DNA of 64,000 nucleotides from Chryseobacterium culicis (lineage in GTDB: Bacteria > Bacteroidota > Bacteroidia > Flavobacteriales > Weeksellaceae). The DNA lies in the NCBI RefSeq assembly GCF_900108365.1, contig NZ_FNWQ01000010.1, forward strand, positions 25,647 through 89,646. Direction: 5' to 3'. The number at the start of each line of letters is the position of its first letter. Position 1 is the first letter of the stretch. Shown piece by piece: positions 1 to 8,682 of the stretch. The notes under the pieces were generated by a model. It was not told where the DNA came from and did not search any database. It was given only the letters and a program-made list of their open reading frames with translations. The position numbers and the translations under genes were made by a program.

Positions 1-1088
1 TTGAAGCCTCCTTTTTGCTGGTCAATTAGATCCTGAATATCTTTTGCCTCACGTCTTGCCGTTTCTACTGCCGGAGTGGCAATCTGATTCATCAGTTTAG
101 TAGCTGCCTCAGGAGTTTTTGCCATCTGATCCTGCAGTTTCCATTCAGCAAAGTTTTTCTTGCCTAAAATCTGCGCTTTCTTCAGTCTTAGTTTCGCCAA
201 TTGTTCAATGGTTGATCTGGTATCGTTGGCATCTCCTTTTTCAGCTCTTGTCCATGAAGCTTTGAACAGCTTTTCTCTGGTGGCTCTGTTTTTTAAATTT
301 TGAAGAAGAGGCTGTTGTGTCGTGTTTTGTAAGGCCAGAAGATATTTTCCCGGTTGTCCGGCCGTCTTAGCATCAGAAGCTGCTGCTGCAATCTCATCTG
401 CAGAAAGTCCGTCCAGTTCCTTTGCATCAGAGAAAAATACACCTCCCTGCTTTCTTGCTTCCAGTAATTTATTAGAATATTGGGTAGAAAGAGATGCTAA
501 CTCCTGATTGATCTGCTTTAGTTTTTCTTTATCAGCCGCGGAAAGGTTAGCTCCGGCAATTTCAAAATTCTGCTTATAATATTGTAAAAGTCTTTTGCTT
601 TCAGAATCAAGACCGTCTTCCCTGATGGATTGTATTCTTTTATAAAGATTTTCATTCAGGTACAGTTTATCAGAATGAGCAGCAAATATAGGAGCATATT
701 CTTCATCCAAAGCCTGTAAGGTAGGATTGGTATTTGCACCGGTAAGGTTAGAAAAAACAATTTGAGCCCTTCTCAATACTTCACCGCTTTTTTCCAATGC
801 AACGATGGTATTTTCAAATGTAGGAGCGGCAGGATTGTTCGCAATTTTTATGATTTCAGCTTCATGCTGCTTTAAACCAAAGTCGAAAGCAGGTTTGAAA
901 TGCTCATTTTTAATTTTGTCAAACTCCGGAGCTTCGTACTGAAGCTTGCTTTTCTTCATAAACGGATTGGAAGATAAAGAGGGATCAGGTGCAGGAAGCT
1001 CCTGTTGAATATCGGTCTGTTTCATTGTAGTACAAGATTGATTGAACGCCAAGGCAGAAATTAATAATACCGATGAAATATTCTTCAT
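1..1088 (-). CDS. dcp: Peptidyl-dipeptidase Dcp (M3 family), C-terminal part cut off by the window
   Basis: The minus strand reads open from an ATG at 1088 to the window edge, giving 362 codons with no stop. The product matches the N-terminal half of M3-family peptidyl-dipeptidase Dcp, including an NTTQQP segment, a TREKLF segment and the DQMAKTPEAA segment. Dcp removes dipeptides from peptide C-termini. The zinc HExxH site lies beyond the edge and cannot be checked. The N-terminus is a signal sequence with a lipobox-like NQSC (Cys19), so an outer-membrane or periplasmic lipoprotein is likely. It faces away from the GIN-domain gene. Confidence 0.9.
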   Translation of the reverse strand, partial: MKNISSVLLISALAFNQSCTTMKQTDIQQELPAPDPSLSSNPFMKKSKLQYEAPEFDKIKNEHFKPAFDFGLKQHEAEIIKIANNPAAPTFENTIVALEKSGEVLRRAQIVFSNLTGANTNPTLQALDEEYAPIFAAHSDKLYLNENLYKRIQSIREDGLDSESKRLLQYYKQNFEIAGANLSAADKEKLKQINQELASLSTQYSNKLLEARKQGGVFFSDAKELDGLSADEIAAAASDAKTAGQPGKYLLALQNTTQQPLLQNLKNRATREKLFKASWTRAEKGDANDTRSTIEQLAKLRLKKAQILGKKNFAEWKLQDQMAKTPEAATKLMNQIATPAVETARREAKDIQDLIDQQKGGF

Positions 1089-1343
1089 AAATATAGTTGT
1101 TATTAAAGCATAAAGATATTAAAAACTTGTATCATAAAATCTATTTTCGGAGACGTATTTACTGAAATGATATGCTGTATGTTTTAGAGTTACTAAGTTA
1201 AGTCTGTTAGATACAGAAAGGTATTGTAAAAAATCAGTACGCCAGGCTCTTGCAGTATTTTTAAATGTAATGTAATATTTTTTATAAATTAGTTGTTATT
1301 TAATTAAAGAAATCAACAAAAATAATTAACAAAAGAAATAAGC

Positions 1344-2171
1344 ATGAAAACAAGTACTTTATTTATTTTTTCAGCCTTAGTGGCATTAGCCTCATGTAAT
1401 GATAAACATGAGAACAGAAATAGAGAGGGAGACAGAGACAGAAGTAATTGGGTAGAGAAAGTGGTAAGCAAGGAAAGCGGACCGATCCAGCATAAAGAAT
1501 TTAGCGGAGATTTTGATGAAATCCAGGTTTCACAGGCAATTGAGGCTGAGGTCATAAAATCTGATAATGAAAAAGTGGTTATCTCAGCTCCACAAAATAT
1601 TATAGATGAGATTCTTGTGGATAATGATGGCGGAAGGCTTCATATTCATTATAAGCCTGGTATCAGAGTGATGAATATCAGCAAAGTAACTGCAAAAATT
1701 TACACCAAAGACTTTAAGAAACTTCTTGCTGATTCGGCAGCGAGAATTATCATAAAAGATAAATTCACTCAGGAAAAAACAGATGTGGAAGTATCAAGTG
1801 CAGGAAGTATATCCGGGGATCTGGAGGCAAATGATATGGATATCAACATCAGCAGCAGCAGTAGTTTTGATGGCAAAATATGGGCCGTAAACCTTGATGT
1901 TGAATCTTCATCAGGATCCACGCTAGATATCTCAGGAAAAGCAAAAAAGGCTGACATCAGTGCTTCTTCAGGCAGCAGTGTCTCAGCTAAAGGTGTGATT
2001 GCTGATGAGGTAGAGGCAGATGCTTCCAGTGGTGCAAGTATTCATATCAGTGCTGTTTCCAGTGTGAAAGCAGGTGCTTCTTCAGGTGGAAGTGTGGATA
2101 TCTCTAAAAAAGGAGAACTTAAGAATGTAAGTAAAGACGAAAGCAGCGGCGGAAGCGTAAACATCCAATAA
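1344..2171 (+). CDS. GIN-domain (DUF2807) lipoprotein, putative adhesin-like
   Basis: 275 aa. A type II signal peptide ends in LASC (Cys18), so a lipoprotein is predicted. A charged linker follows, then from about residue 50 a head-GIN/DUF2807 domain. Its C-terminal half is built of Ser/Gly-rich short repeats (SSGSS, ASSG) as in beta-helices of this family. The family is common in Bacteroidota and is called putative auto-transporter adhesin, but its function is not established. It is convergent with the Kef gene, one base apart, with no hairpin between. I see no clear TAnnTTTG in the leader. Confidence 0.8.
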   Translation: MKTSTLFIFSALVALASCNDKHENRNREGDRDRSNWVEKVVSKESGPIQHKEFSGDFDEIQVSQAIEAEVIKSDNEKVVISAPQNIIDEILVDNDGGRLHIHYKPGIRVMNISKVTAKIYTKDFKKLLADSAARIIIKDKFTQEKTDVEVSSAGSISGDLEANDMDINISSSSSFDGKIWAVNLDVESSSGSTLDISGKAKKADISASSGSSVSAKGVIADEVEADASSGASIHISAVSSVKAGASSGGSVDISKKGELKNVSKDESSGGSVNIQ

Positions 2172-2172
2172 A

Positions 2173-4062
2173 CTAATCCTGGGATTCTTCCTCATCTTCC
2201 TCATCGGCGGATGAGGAGCCTTCCCAGTTTTTATTATCGAAATTAAGATTATCGTACGCTAATAATTCCTCCTCCCGCTGGAGGATTTCTTTTGTGGTAA
2301 ACAGCGTGATATCATCATCATTTTCTTTCATCCTGGCCAGCTTTCTGACAGAAGCTTTATCTATCGCCATAAATCTTTGTCCCAGGCGTCTCGCTGCGTA
2401 TTTCCTCATCCCTGTTTCGTGCAGTACATCAACCGCCATATCCACTGCCGTTCCTAATGTTTCACGGTAAATATGATTGATTCCGTTGTTAAGATAATCA
2501 TACGCATCAATTCTGTTTTTCGCTCTTACAAAAATTTTCACATCAGGATAGTGTTCACGGACGAGTTCTGCTATGAATTTGTTGTCATCCGGATCATCCA
2601 GACACAAAACCAGAATTTCAGCATCTTCAATTCCGGCGGCCCTTAAGATGGGTATTCTTGTCGCATCACCATAATATACTTTAAAACCATAGCTTCTGAG
2701 CAGCTTTACACGGTCTGAATCACGGTCCAGAACGGTAGCCGGTATTTTATTGGCTTTTAAAAGACGCCCCACTGTACTTCCAAAATGCCCAAAACCTACA
2801 ATAATAATTTTCTTTTGGGAAACATTACTGTCGAGAATGTTGAAATCATGCTCTTCTTCAGGAATTTCTTTAATGAATTTTGGAGTAATAAACTTCTCGT
2901 TAATGATCAGAAGAATGGGAGTGATACACATGGTAATGGCAGTAACGGCCATCATTTGTGCATTCATTTCAGGCCCTAAAAGATAGAGATCCGATGCATA
3001 ATTGAGGAGTACAAATGCAAACTCTCCCACCTGGGAAAGAGCAAACGCATAAAAAAGACTTTGAGAAGTATCTATCCTGAAAAACTTTCCTATAGTGTAT
3101 AAAACCGCAAATTTTACAGCCAGCACAGCAAAAACGGTACTGAAAATAAATAATGGATCTTTCTGAATCACATTAAAATTGATAGTTGATCCCACACTGA
3201 CGAAGAAAACGGCTAACAGCAATCCCTTGAAAGGATCAATCTGGGCTTCCAGTTCATGACGGAATTCACTGTTGGCAAGCATTACCCCAGCAAGAAAGGC
3301 TCCCAATGCAGGAGAAAGTCCAATGACCACCATTAACTCCGAAACCCCTATAACCAGGAATAGGGAGGAGGCAGTCAACAGTTCCGTCATTCCGGATTTG
3401 GAAACATAACGCAGGAAAGGAACAAAGACATATCTGCCCAGCAAAATAAGTAAAGCTACTCCGAAAATTACTGTCCCGGCCTGAAGCCATTCCGGAAGTT
3501 TCTGGATCAGGATCTGAATTTCGTTATCATGATGTTGGGCCTTATAATTAGCTACAATAGGAAGTATGGCCAATATAGGGATCACAGAAATATCCTGAAA
3601 CAGCAGGGTAGAGAAGGAGGCTTCTCCGGCAGTTGTTTTCAGATTGTTTTTTTCCTGTAAAGTCTGCAGAACAATTGCTGTAGAGGAAAGAGCGAAACAC
3701 ATGGCAATGGTGATGGCTTTATCCAGTCTCCAGCCTACACTTATAAATATTAAGAACAGCAGCAGAATCGTAAGTGCCATCTGAGAAAGACCCAGGCCCA
3801 TTATCTTTTTACGCATTTCCCAGAATTTCCGGGGTTCAAGCTCTAAACCTACAAGAAATAAAAGCATGATCACCCCAAACTCACTGGCATGCATGATATC
3901 ATTTACATTGTTTCCCGTAAGCTTAAGTGCATAAGGTCCAATGATAATTCCTCCTAAAATATAACCGATTACAGAACTCAACCCGAATTTTCTGGCTAAT
4001 GGAACCATAATAATGGCCACACCCAGAAAAATTAATGTGTTCATCGCTAAGCTGGATTCCAT
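2173..4062 (-). CDS. CPA2-family monovalent cation:proton antiporter (Kef type) with TrkA-N domain
   Basis: 629 aa. Residues 1-390 form about 12 membrane segments of the Na/H-exchanger fold, with the conserved QD pair (156-157) and a SQVGEFAF segment (343-350) of KefB/KefC proteins. A cytosolic RCK/TrkA-N domain follows, with the nucleotide motif GFGHFG at 423-428, and the tail is acidic. Kef systems exchange K+ for H+ and acidify the cytosol under electrophile stress. The gene is downstream of a KefF-like oxidoreductase with a 3-bp gap, so the two are almost certainly co-transcribed. Glutathione dependence is not implied. Confidence 0.9.
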   Translation of the reverse strand: MESSLAMNTLIFLGVAIIMVPLARKFGLSSVIGYILGGIIIGPYALKLTGNNVNDIMHASEFGVIMLLFLVGLELEPRKFWEMRKKIMGLGLSQMALTILLLFLIFISVGWRLDKAITIAMCFALSSTAIVLQTLQEKNNLKTTAGEASFSTLLFQDISVIPILAILPIVANYKAQHHDNEIQILIQKLPEWLQAGTVIFGVALLILLGRYVFVPFLRYVSKSGMTELLTASSLFLVIGVSELMVVIGLSPALGAFLAGVMLANSEFRHELEAQIDPFKGLLLAVFFVSVGSTINFNVIQKDPLFIFSTVFAVLAVKFAVLYTIGKFFRIDTSQSLFYAFALSQVGEFAFVLLNYASDLYLLGPEMNAQMMAVTAITMCITPILLIINEKFITPKFIKEIPEEEHDFNILDSNVSQKKIIIVGFGHFGSTVGRLLKANKIPATVLDRDSDRVKLLRSYGFKVYYGDATRIPILRAAGIEDAEILVLCLDDPDDNKFIAELVREHYPDVKIFVRAKNRIDAYDYLNNGINHIYRETLGTAVDMAVDVLHETGMRKYAARRLGQRFMAIDKASVRKLARMKENDDDITLFTTKEILQREEELLAYDNLNFDNKNWEGSSSADEEDEEESQD

Positions 4063-4065
4063 ATG

Positions 4066-4587
4066 CTATTGATTAAGTAGTTCTGTAAATTCTTTTTTGT
4101 GTAAAATGATTTCTTTTTTAGAAAGCTTATTGGCTTCATATACGATTTTAATATGCCGGATATCTGCTTTAAAAACCTTTAAGGAGACAATCAGGCCGCT
4201 GATGAGTTCTTCCACGGTATACTGATAGGTTCCGGTTTTACTGAAAGACCTTTCTTTGCCGCCAGTCGTAACCAGAATATAAACTTCTTTTCCTTCAAGA
4301 GGATTTTCTTCCCCTTCTTTAAGCCAGTCTCTGTCAAAAACTTCGTCAATCCATAATCTGAGAAGAGGGGGCATTCCGAACCATATCAGGGGGAATTGAA
4401 AAACAAACCGGTCATAATTTTTAAGACGTTTTCTTTCCCGGAAAGCAGCAATGTGAAAGTCAGGGTACTCTTCGTAAAGATCTCTCAGGGTATAATGCTG
4501 GTGGCGAACGTAGAAATTGATGAGCTCTACATTCGAATTGGAGTGCTCCAGATAAGGGTGTGCAAATACTACCAGCGTCTTCTTCAT
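4066..4587 (-). CDS. KefF-like NAD(P)H-dependent oxidoreductase (flavodoxin fold)
   Basis: 173 aa, the usual length for KefF/KefG/MdaB-like quinone reductases. The N-terminus has the flavodoxin-like start VVFAHPYLEHSNSN, and a PLIWFGMPPLLRLWIDEVF segment matches the FMN-binding region of the family. In enterobacteria KefF or KefG binds and activates the neighbouring Kef antiporter. The 3-bp spacing to the downstream antiporter suggests the same pairing here. Family assignment is firm; the regulatory role is inference from context. Confidence 0.85.
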   Translation of the reverse strand: MKKTLVVFAHPYLEHSNSNVELINFYVRHQHYTLRDLYEEYPDFHIAAFRERKRLKNYDRFVFQFPLIWFGMPPLLRLWIDEVFDRDWLKEGEENPLEGKEVYILVTTGGKERSFSKTGTYQYTVEELISGLIVSLKVFKADIRHIKIVYEANKLSKKEIILHKKEFTELLNQ

Positions 4588-4730
4588 AATCCTGTTTTCA
4601 GTAAATATAAGAAAAAAATATTGAATAAAAGGAGTGTTTTAGGAGGTTTTGTTAATTTTTTGGCATCTAAACTTCGGTTTACCAGTAAGAAAAGTTAAAA
4701 AAATGATGTTATTTTAGCTTTTTAAATAAA

Positions 4731-4757
4731 AAAATCAGATCGTGATGATCTGATTTT
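4731..4757 (-). terminator. Terminator of the lemA-TPM-TPM operon
   Basis: An 11-bp perfect stem (AAAATCAGATC with its complement, loop 4742-4746) is followed on the minus strand by a T-rich run. It lies 30 bp past the stop of the last TPM gene. Confidence 0.8.
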
Positions 4758-4786
4758 CTATATTATTCGTGAAATAACCTGTTCGT

Positions 4787-5596
4787 TTACCAGCCGCCAG
4801 ATGCGCCGCCACCTCCGAAACTTCCTCCACCTCCGAAGCCTCCAAAACCTCCGCCGCCGGAACTTCCACCGCCGAAGCCTCCTCCTCCGAAGCTGCCCGG
4901 GAATGGGAAGAAACCGCCAGGATAATTTCTGCGCCCTCTTCTGGTAATGATCACATCATCGTCATCATCATTATTTCCGCCGCGACCGCCTCCTCTGTTA
5001 CCAAAAAGGATCGCAATGATGATAAAAATAATAAAAGCAATGATGAGAACTTTAAAAGCGCTTCCATTACCGGAAGGTGCCGTAGTGGCTTCAGGTTTGA
5101 ATTTCCCCTGAACAGCCTCCATTATCGCTGAGGTACCCCCATTGATTCCTTCATACCAAAGTCCCTTTTTGAAATTCGGGGTAACAATATAATCTAAAAT
5201 CTGTCCGGCTACTGAAGCGGTCAGATATTGCTCTACAGCACGTCCCTGCTGGATAGACATCGTTCTGTCTTCAGTTGCGATGAGGAAAACCACTCCGTTA
5301 TCCACCCCTTTTTTTCCAATTTTCCATTTCTCACCAAACATGGTTGCCAGAAAGTTTACATCTTCTCCTTTGGTAGAGCGGATGATCACTACTTCAATTT
5401 CCGTTGAGGTAGAATCTGCAAATTTGATGAGTTTGTTATTAAGCGCATCTTTTTCCTGCTGAGAAAGCAAGCCTGCTTCATCAAAGACAGGGTAAAGAAC
5501 TGCTGGTTTTTCGGGAATGGTGTATTGTGCTGATACAAAAGTGTAAAAGCAAAGCAGTAAAAATGAAAGTACTATTTTAAGAGAACGTAATTTCAT
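4787..5596 (-). CDS. TPM-domain protein with signal peptide and Gly-rich tail
   Basis: 269 aa. There is a signal peptide (about 1-23, ending VSAQ), then a TPM domain (about 35-150) with the VNFLATMFGEKWKIG segment, one transmembrane helix near 180-198, an Asp run, and a C-terminus that is almost all Gly, Phe and Ser. This is the YgcG-like layout. TPM domains are linked to photosystem II repair in plants, but their bacterial role is unclear. It overlaps the upstream TPM gene by 20 bp and is the last gene of lemA-TPM-TPM. Confidence 0.85.
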   Translation of the reverse strand: MKLRSLKIVLSFLLLCFYTFVSAQYTIPEKPAVLYPVFDEAGLLSQQEKDALNNKLIKFADSTSTEIEVVIIRSTKGEDVNFLATMFGEKWKIGKKGVDNGVVFLIATEDRTMSIQQGRAVEQYLTASVAGQILDYIVTPNFKKGLWYEGINGGTSAIMEAVQGKFKPEATTAPSGNGSAFKVLIIAFIIFIIIAILFGNRGGGRGGNNDDDDDVIITRRGRRNYPGGFFPFPGSFGGGGFGGGSSGGGGFGGFGGGGSFGGGGASGGW

Positions 5597-6005
5597 TCGA
5601 GAGTTGGTTTGGGTTTTCTCCTTCTACAGGAAAATGTTTTTTGAGTTCCAGACCTGTTTCCAGGATGGCACTTTTCAGCGCCTTATAATAATTTCCTTTG
5701 GCAAATTCAGCGGTGATATAATCATGAAGATGATCCCAGTAAGACTGTTTCACTTTTTCATGAATTCCAATATCTCCAATGATGGTAAGATATTTCTGTT
5801 CGAAATTCACGTGGAAAAGCACTGCGTTTCTTTCAGCAGTTTTATCCATATCAAGCTTCTTGAAAACATCAAATGCAGTTTTAGCATCACGGGTTTCTGT
5901 ATTGGAATCAATATGCACCCTGATTTCTCCTGTAGAATGATCTTCCGCAGACTGAATCGCTTCCACAAGGGAAGCGATCTGTTGATTTGTTAGGAAATTA
6001 CCCAT
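5577..6005 (-). CDS. TPM-domain protein, cytosolic-side paralogue
   Basis: 142 aa, with no signal peptide. Residues 8-130 form a second, shorter TPM domain (GEIRVHID early, ITIIGDIGIHEKV centrally). It starts 2 bp after lemA and overlaps the larger TPM gene by 20 bp, which suggests translational coupling. The three-gene set is recurrent in Bacteroidota; its cellular function is not known to me. Confidence 0.8.
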   Translation of the reverse strand: MGNFLTNQQIASLVEAIQSAEDHSTGEIRVHIDSNTETRDAKTAFDVFKKLDMDKTAERNAVLFHVNFEQKYLTIIGDIGIHEKVKQSYWDHLHDYITAEFAKGNYYKALKSAILETGLELKKHFPVEGENPNQLSNEITFS

Positions 6006-6007
6006 TA

Positions 6008-6613
6008 TTATTTAAATACTTCAGGGGCTTTCTGAGCTCCTGCATCAGCTTTGAAATAAGGTTTTTCTTTAAAGTTGGTAAAATTCGCCAGAATATTATT
6101 CGGGAAGGTCTTGATAGAAGTGTTGTAATCCTTTGCAGCGTCATTGTAATAAACAGTTTCAGTTCTGATGCTGTTTTCAATAGCAGTGTACTCTCTCTGG
6201 AAGTTGATATACTGCTGGTCTGCTTTTAAGTTAGGATAAGACTCTACTACAGCCATCAATCTGCTTAAAGCTCCGGAAAGCTCACCCTGTGCAGCCTGAA
6301 ACTTAGCAAGGTCTGCTTCAGTCATATTTGTAGGATCAATGTTGATAGAAGTTGCTTTAGAACGTGCTTCTACAACCTGAGTTAAGGTTTCCTGCTCGAA
6401 TTTTGAATAGGATTTTACCGTTCTTTCCAGGTTAGGAATAAGGTTCGCTCTTTTCTGATAAACCGTTTCTACATTGGACCATTTTGCGTTGACAGTCTGT
6501 TCTTTGTCTACAAAGCTGTTATATCCGCTTTTCCCCCAGAAGAACAGAACAGCCAAAATGATAAGGAGGGCAATACCGATCGTTCCGGCACCCAAACATC
6601 CTTTATTTTTCAT
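6008..6613 (-). CDS. lemA: LemA family protein
   Basis: 201 aa, typical LemA length. A short N-terminus precedes one membrane helix (about 9-26), then a helical domain with family hallmarks: a VYQKRANLIPNLERTVK-type segment, a QLSGALSRL-like segment and a YNxxI(K)TFPNNI segment near the C-terminus. LemA is membrane-anchored and of unknown biochemical role. It is first in an operon with two TPM proteins and has a TATATTTG -7 element upstream. Divergent from folA. Confidence 0.9.
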   Translation of the reverse strand: MKNKGCLGAGTIGIALLIILAVLFFWGKSGYNSFVDKEQTVNAKWSNVETVYQKRANLIPNLERTVKSYSKFEQETLTQVVEARSKATSINIDPTNMTEADLAKFQAAQGELSGALSRLMAVVESYPNLKADQQYINFQREYTAIENSIRTETVYYNDAAKDYNTSIKTFPNNILANFTNFKEKPYFKADAGAQKAPEVFK

Positions 6614-6644
6614 AGTTTATTTTTTTTAAATTTTTTGTGCTAAC

Positions 6645-6652
6645 CAAATATA
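6645..6652 (-). promoter_or_regulatory. -7 element of the lemA operon
   Basis: TATATTTG on the minus strand, 32 bp upstream of the lemA ATG, matches the Bacteroidota consensus TAnnTTTG. No convincing -33 TTG is spaced correctly. Confidence 0.6.
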
Positions 6653-6664
6653 CAAATTATGTGC

Positions 6665-6672
6665 TAATTTTG
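6665..6672 (+). promoter_or_regulatory. -7 element of folA
   Basis: TAATTTTG fits TAnnTTTG and ends 15 bp before the folA ATG. It is divergent from the lemA promoter, with only 12 bp between the two elements, so they may compete. Confidence 0.55.
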
Positions 6673-6687
6673 TGAAAAATTATTTGA

Positions 6688-7185
6688 ATGACAACAATAG
6701 TGGTGGCAATGGGAGAGAATAATGAAATTGGTTTTGAAAATCAGTTGCTTTGGCATCTTCCCAAAGATTTGAAACATTTTAAAGATATTACTTCAGGACA
6801 TCCGGTTATTATGGGCAGAAAAACCTATGAAAGCATTGGGAAAGCTCTTCCGAACCGTACTAACATTGTTGTGTCAAGAAAGAAAGACTGGTTTGAGGAA
6901 GGAATTCTTATTGTTGGAAGCATTAAGGAAGCATTGAAGTTTGCTAAAAAAATTGACGAAGAAGTTTTCGTGATAGGTGGCGGAAATATTTATGAGCAGA
7001 CAATGGATGCCGTAGATAAACTGGAAGTTACCTTAGTGAAAGCAGATCTTGAAGCGGATACATTTTTTCCGAAAATAGATCCGAAAATCTGGAAAAAAAC
7101 AAACGAAATCTGCCATGAAAAAGATGAGAAGAATGGCTATGATTTCTGTTTTCAGACGTTTGAAAGAATTAAAAAAGAAGCATAA
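6688..7185 (+). CDS. folA: Dihydrofolate reductase
   Basis: 165 aa. It reduces dihydrofolate to tetrahydrofolate with NADPH. The sequence shows the N-terminal IVVAMGENNEIG strand, the WHLPKDLKHFK motif with catalytic Asp27, the cofactor segment MGRKTYESIGK, and the later VIGGGNIYEQ segment. Length matches chromosomal DHFR. No thymidylate synthase gene is adjacent. A heptad-repeat element begins right after the stop codon. Confidence 0.97.
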   Translation: MTTIVVAMGENNEIGFENQLLWHLPKDLKHFKDITSGHPVIMGRKTYESIGKALPNRTNIVVSRKKDWFEEGILIVGSIKEALKFAKKIDEEVFVIGGGNIYEQTMDAVDKLEVTLVKADLEADTFFPKIDPKIWKKTNEICHEKDEKNGYDFCFQTFERIKKEA

Positions 7186-7282
7186 TTGTCAATAGTGAAT
7201 TTTTGCTTCGCAAAGTGAATCGTGAATTTCTCACAGGGACAAAAATTAAAAAGCGTAGCGAATTGACCATTCACAATTGACT
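7186..7282. repeat. Inverted heptad-repeat element (GTGAAT/GTCAAT type)
   Basis: Directly after the folA stop, 7-nt units run in register: TTGTCAA 7186, TAGTGAA 7193, then AGTGAAT 7214 and CGTGAAT 7221. A second arm, 7262-7282, carries ATTGACC, ATTCACA and ATTGACT, the reverse complement of the same words. A small hairpin (TTTGC TTC GCAAA) sits in the left arm. The two arms could pair. Confidence 0.65.
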
Positions 7283-7283
7283 T

Positions 7284-7316
7284 TTTGAACTTTAAGACCT
7301 AAATTTATTATCTTTG
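7284..7316 (+). promoter_or_regulatory. Promoter of the 7335 gene
   Basis: TTTG at 7284-7287, 21 bp, then TATCTTTG at 7309-7316, matches both Bacteroidota promoter elements. The ATG is 18 bp further. The promoter begins where the heptad element ends. Confidence 0.65.
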
Positions 7317-7334
7317 CACTTCTAAAATTTAATA

Positions 7335-7904
7335 ATGAATAAATACATAAAAATTGCAGTAGCAGCAGTTCTTATCCTGTTAGGACTTTATATGATGATT
7401 TTCACAAGAAATCTGGGATGGGGAATTGTTGTTTTTCTTTTGGCTGCATTTCCCATTTTACTGTTCTTTAAAAATGAATATATTCTGCTGGCATTCTGGC
7501 AATTGAGAAAACAAAATATGGAGAAAGCTGGTGAATGGCTGGCGAAAATTACAGATTATAAAGGACAGCTTCATAAAACCCAATATGGATATTTCCATTA
7601 TTTATCAGGATTGACACAAGCTCAGGATCACCCTGCAAAAGTAGAACCTTTTATGAAAAAAGCTCTGGAATATGGTTTAAACATGAAGCATGACAGAGCA
7701 ATGGCGACTTTAAATCTTGCCGCCGCAGCCATCTCTAAAGGAAGAAAACAGGAAGGGCAGAAGCTGCTGGAAGAAGCAAAAAGGCTTGACAGCGCAGGAA
7801 TGATGACAGACCAGATCAAAATGATGAAAGATCAGTTGAAAATGCCAACCATGCAGAAGCATATGCATAATCCTAATATGAGAAACAGAGGAAAATTCTT
7901 CTAA
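7335..7904 (+). CDS. Membrane-anchored helical-repeat protein, unknown function
   Basis: 189 aa. Two hydrophobic helices (about 5-22 and 26-44) are followed by a soluble helical region that looks like two degenerate TPR units (around 75-100 and 110-145, with an ALNLAAAAISKGRKQEG segment), ending in a Met/His/Asn-rich tail. I do not recognise a characterised family. TPR-like regions usually hold protein partners. It has its own promoter and a shared terminator with the TRIC gene. Confidence 0.75.
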   Translation: MNKYIKIAVAAVLILLGLYMMIFTRNLGWGIVVFLLAAFPILLFFKNEYILLAFWQLRKQNMEKAGEWLAKITDYKGQLHKTQYGYFHYLSGLTQAQDHPAKVEPFMKKALEYGLNMKHDRAMATLNLAAAAISKGRKQEGQKLLEEAKRLDSAGMMTDQIKMMKDQLKMPTMQKHMHNPNMRNRGKFF

Positions 7905-7922
7905 TCCGAAAAAATAAAATTC

Positions 7923-7951
7923 AAAAAGTACCTGAACAAGGTACTTTTTTT
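7923..7951. terminator. Bidirectional terminator
   Basis: An 11-bp perfect stem (7923-7933 with 7939-7949), a 5-nt loop and T-runs on both strands, between two convergent genes. Confidence 0.85.
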
Positions 7952-7968
7952 ATATCCGTACTATAATT

Positions 7969-8601
7969 TTACATTTCCGAATTCTGATCATATCCATAGA
8001 ATTTAGGCATCTGCCAGTGGTATTTTACAGCAAATGTCCTGATGGCAACGATGAGTAAAATAGTAAAGATTTGTATAAATGTATATGACAGTGTCGTATA
8101 TCTGGTCATCAACAAAAATGCTGAACCTCCCAATATACAGGCTGTAGCATAAATTTCTTTCCTGAAAATCAAGGGGATCCTGTTGAGCAGGATATCCCGG
8201 ATAATTCCTCCGAAACAGCCCGTAATGGTGCCTAATGCAATACAGATCATAGGATGGATTCCTGCATTTAATCCCTTCTGAACGCCGATAATGGTAAATA
8301 ATCCAAGCCCGAAGCTGTCGAAAATAAATAAGGTGACCTTAAAGTTTTTTTCCAGAGATTTGAAAATCATTGAAAAAATACTGGTTACGAGAATCAGGGC
8401 ACACATCAGAAGGTCGTGCATCCAGAATACGGGAATATCCAGCAATAGATCTCTTACCGTTCCTCCACCTACAGAAGTTACAAATGCAATAATAAGAACC
8501 CCGAACGGATCAAGCCGTTTCTGCATCGCTGCGAAACTTCCGGACATGGAAAAGGCAATGGTCCCCAGGACTTCTATTGCAAAATTGAACTGTTCGTGCA
8601 T
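7969..8601 (-). CDS. TRIC-type cation channel family protein (UPF0126, YadS/YicG-like)
   Basis: 210 aa with about seven hydrophobic helices arranged as two related halves. Glycine-rich motifs typical of the family are visible: SVGGGTVRDLL near residue 40 and GCFGGIIRDIL near residue 130. Prokaryotic TRIC homologues form trimeric K+-conducting channels. No partner gene is adjacent. Start is the ATG at 8601. Confidence 0.88.
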   Translation of the reverse strand: MHEQFNFAIEVLGTIAFSMSGSFAAMQKRLDPFGVLIIAFVTSVGGGTVRDLLLDIPVFWMHDLLMCALILVTSIFSMIFKSLEKNFKVTLFIFDSFGLGLFTIIGVQKGLNAGIHPMICIALGTITGCFGGIIRDILLNRIPLIFRKEIYATACILGGSAFLLMTRYTTLSYTFIQIFTILLIVAIRTFAVKYHWQMPKFYGYDQNSEM

Positions 8602-8610
8602 ATATTATGA

Positions 8611-8638
8611 ATGATAAGTAATGAGCAATGAGTAATAA
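8611..8638. repeat. Left arm of an inverted heptad-repeat element (AATGAGT type)
   Basis: Four 7-nt units in register: ATGATAA, GTAATGA, GCAATGA and GTAATAA. The arm is the reverse complement, with 2-3 mismatches over about 22 nt, of the arm at 9013-9047. The broken four-helix-bundle gene lies between the two. Confidence 0.7.
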
Positions 8639-8682
8639 AAATTATGCCATTTAAATTTGAGATAATTTAAACTTATATGTGG

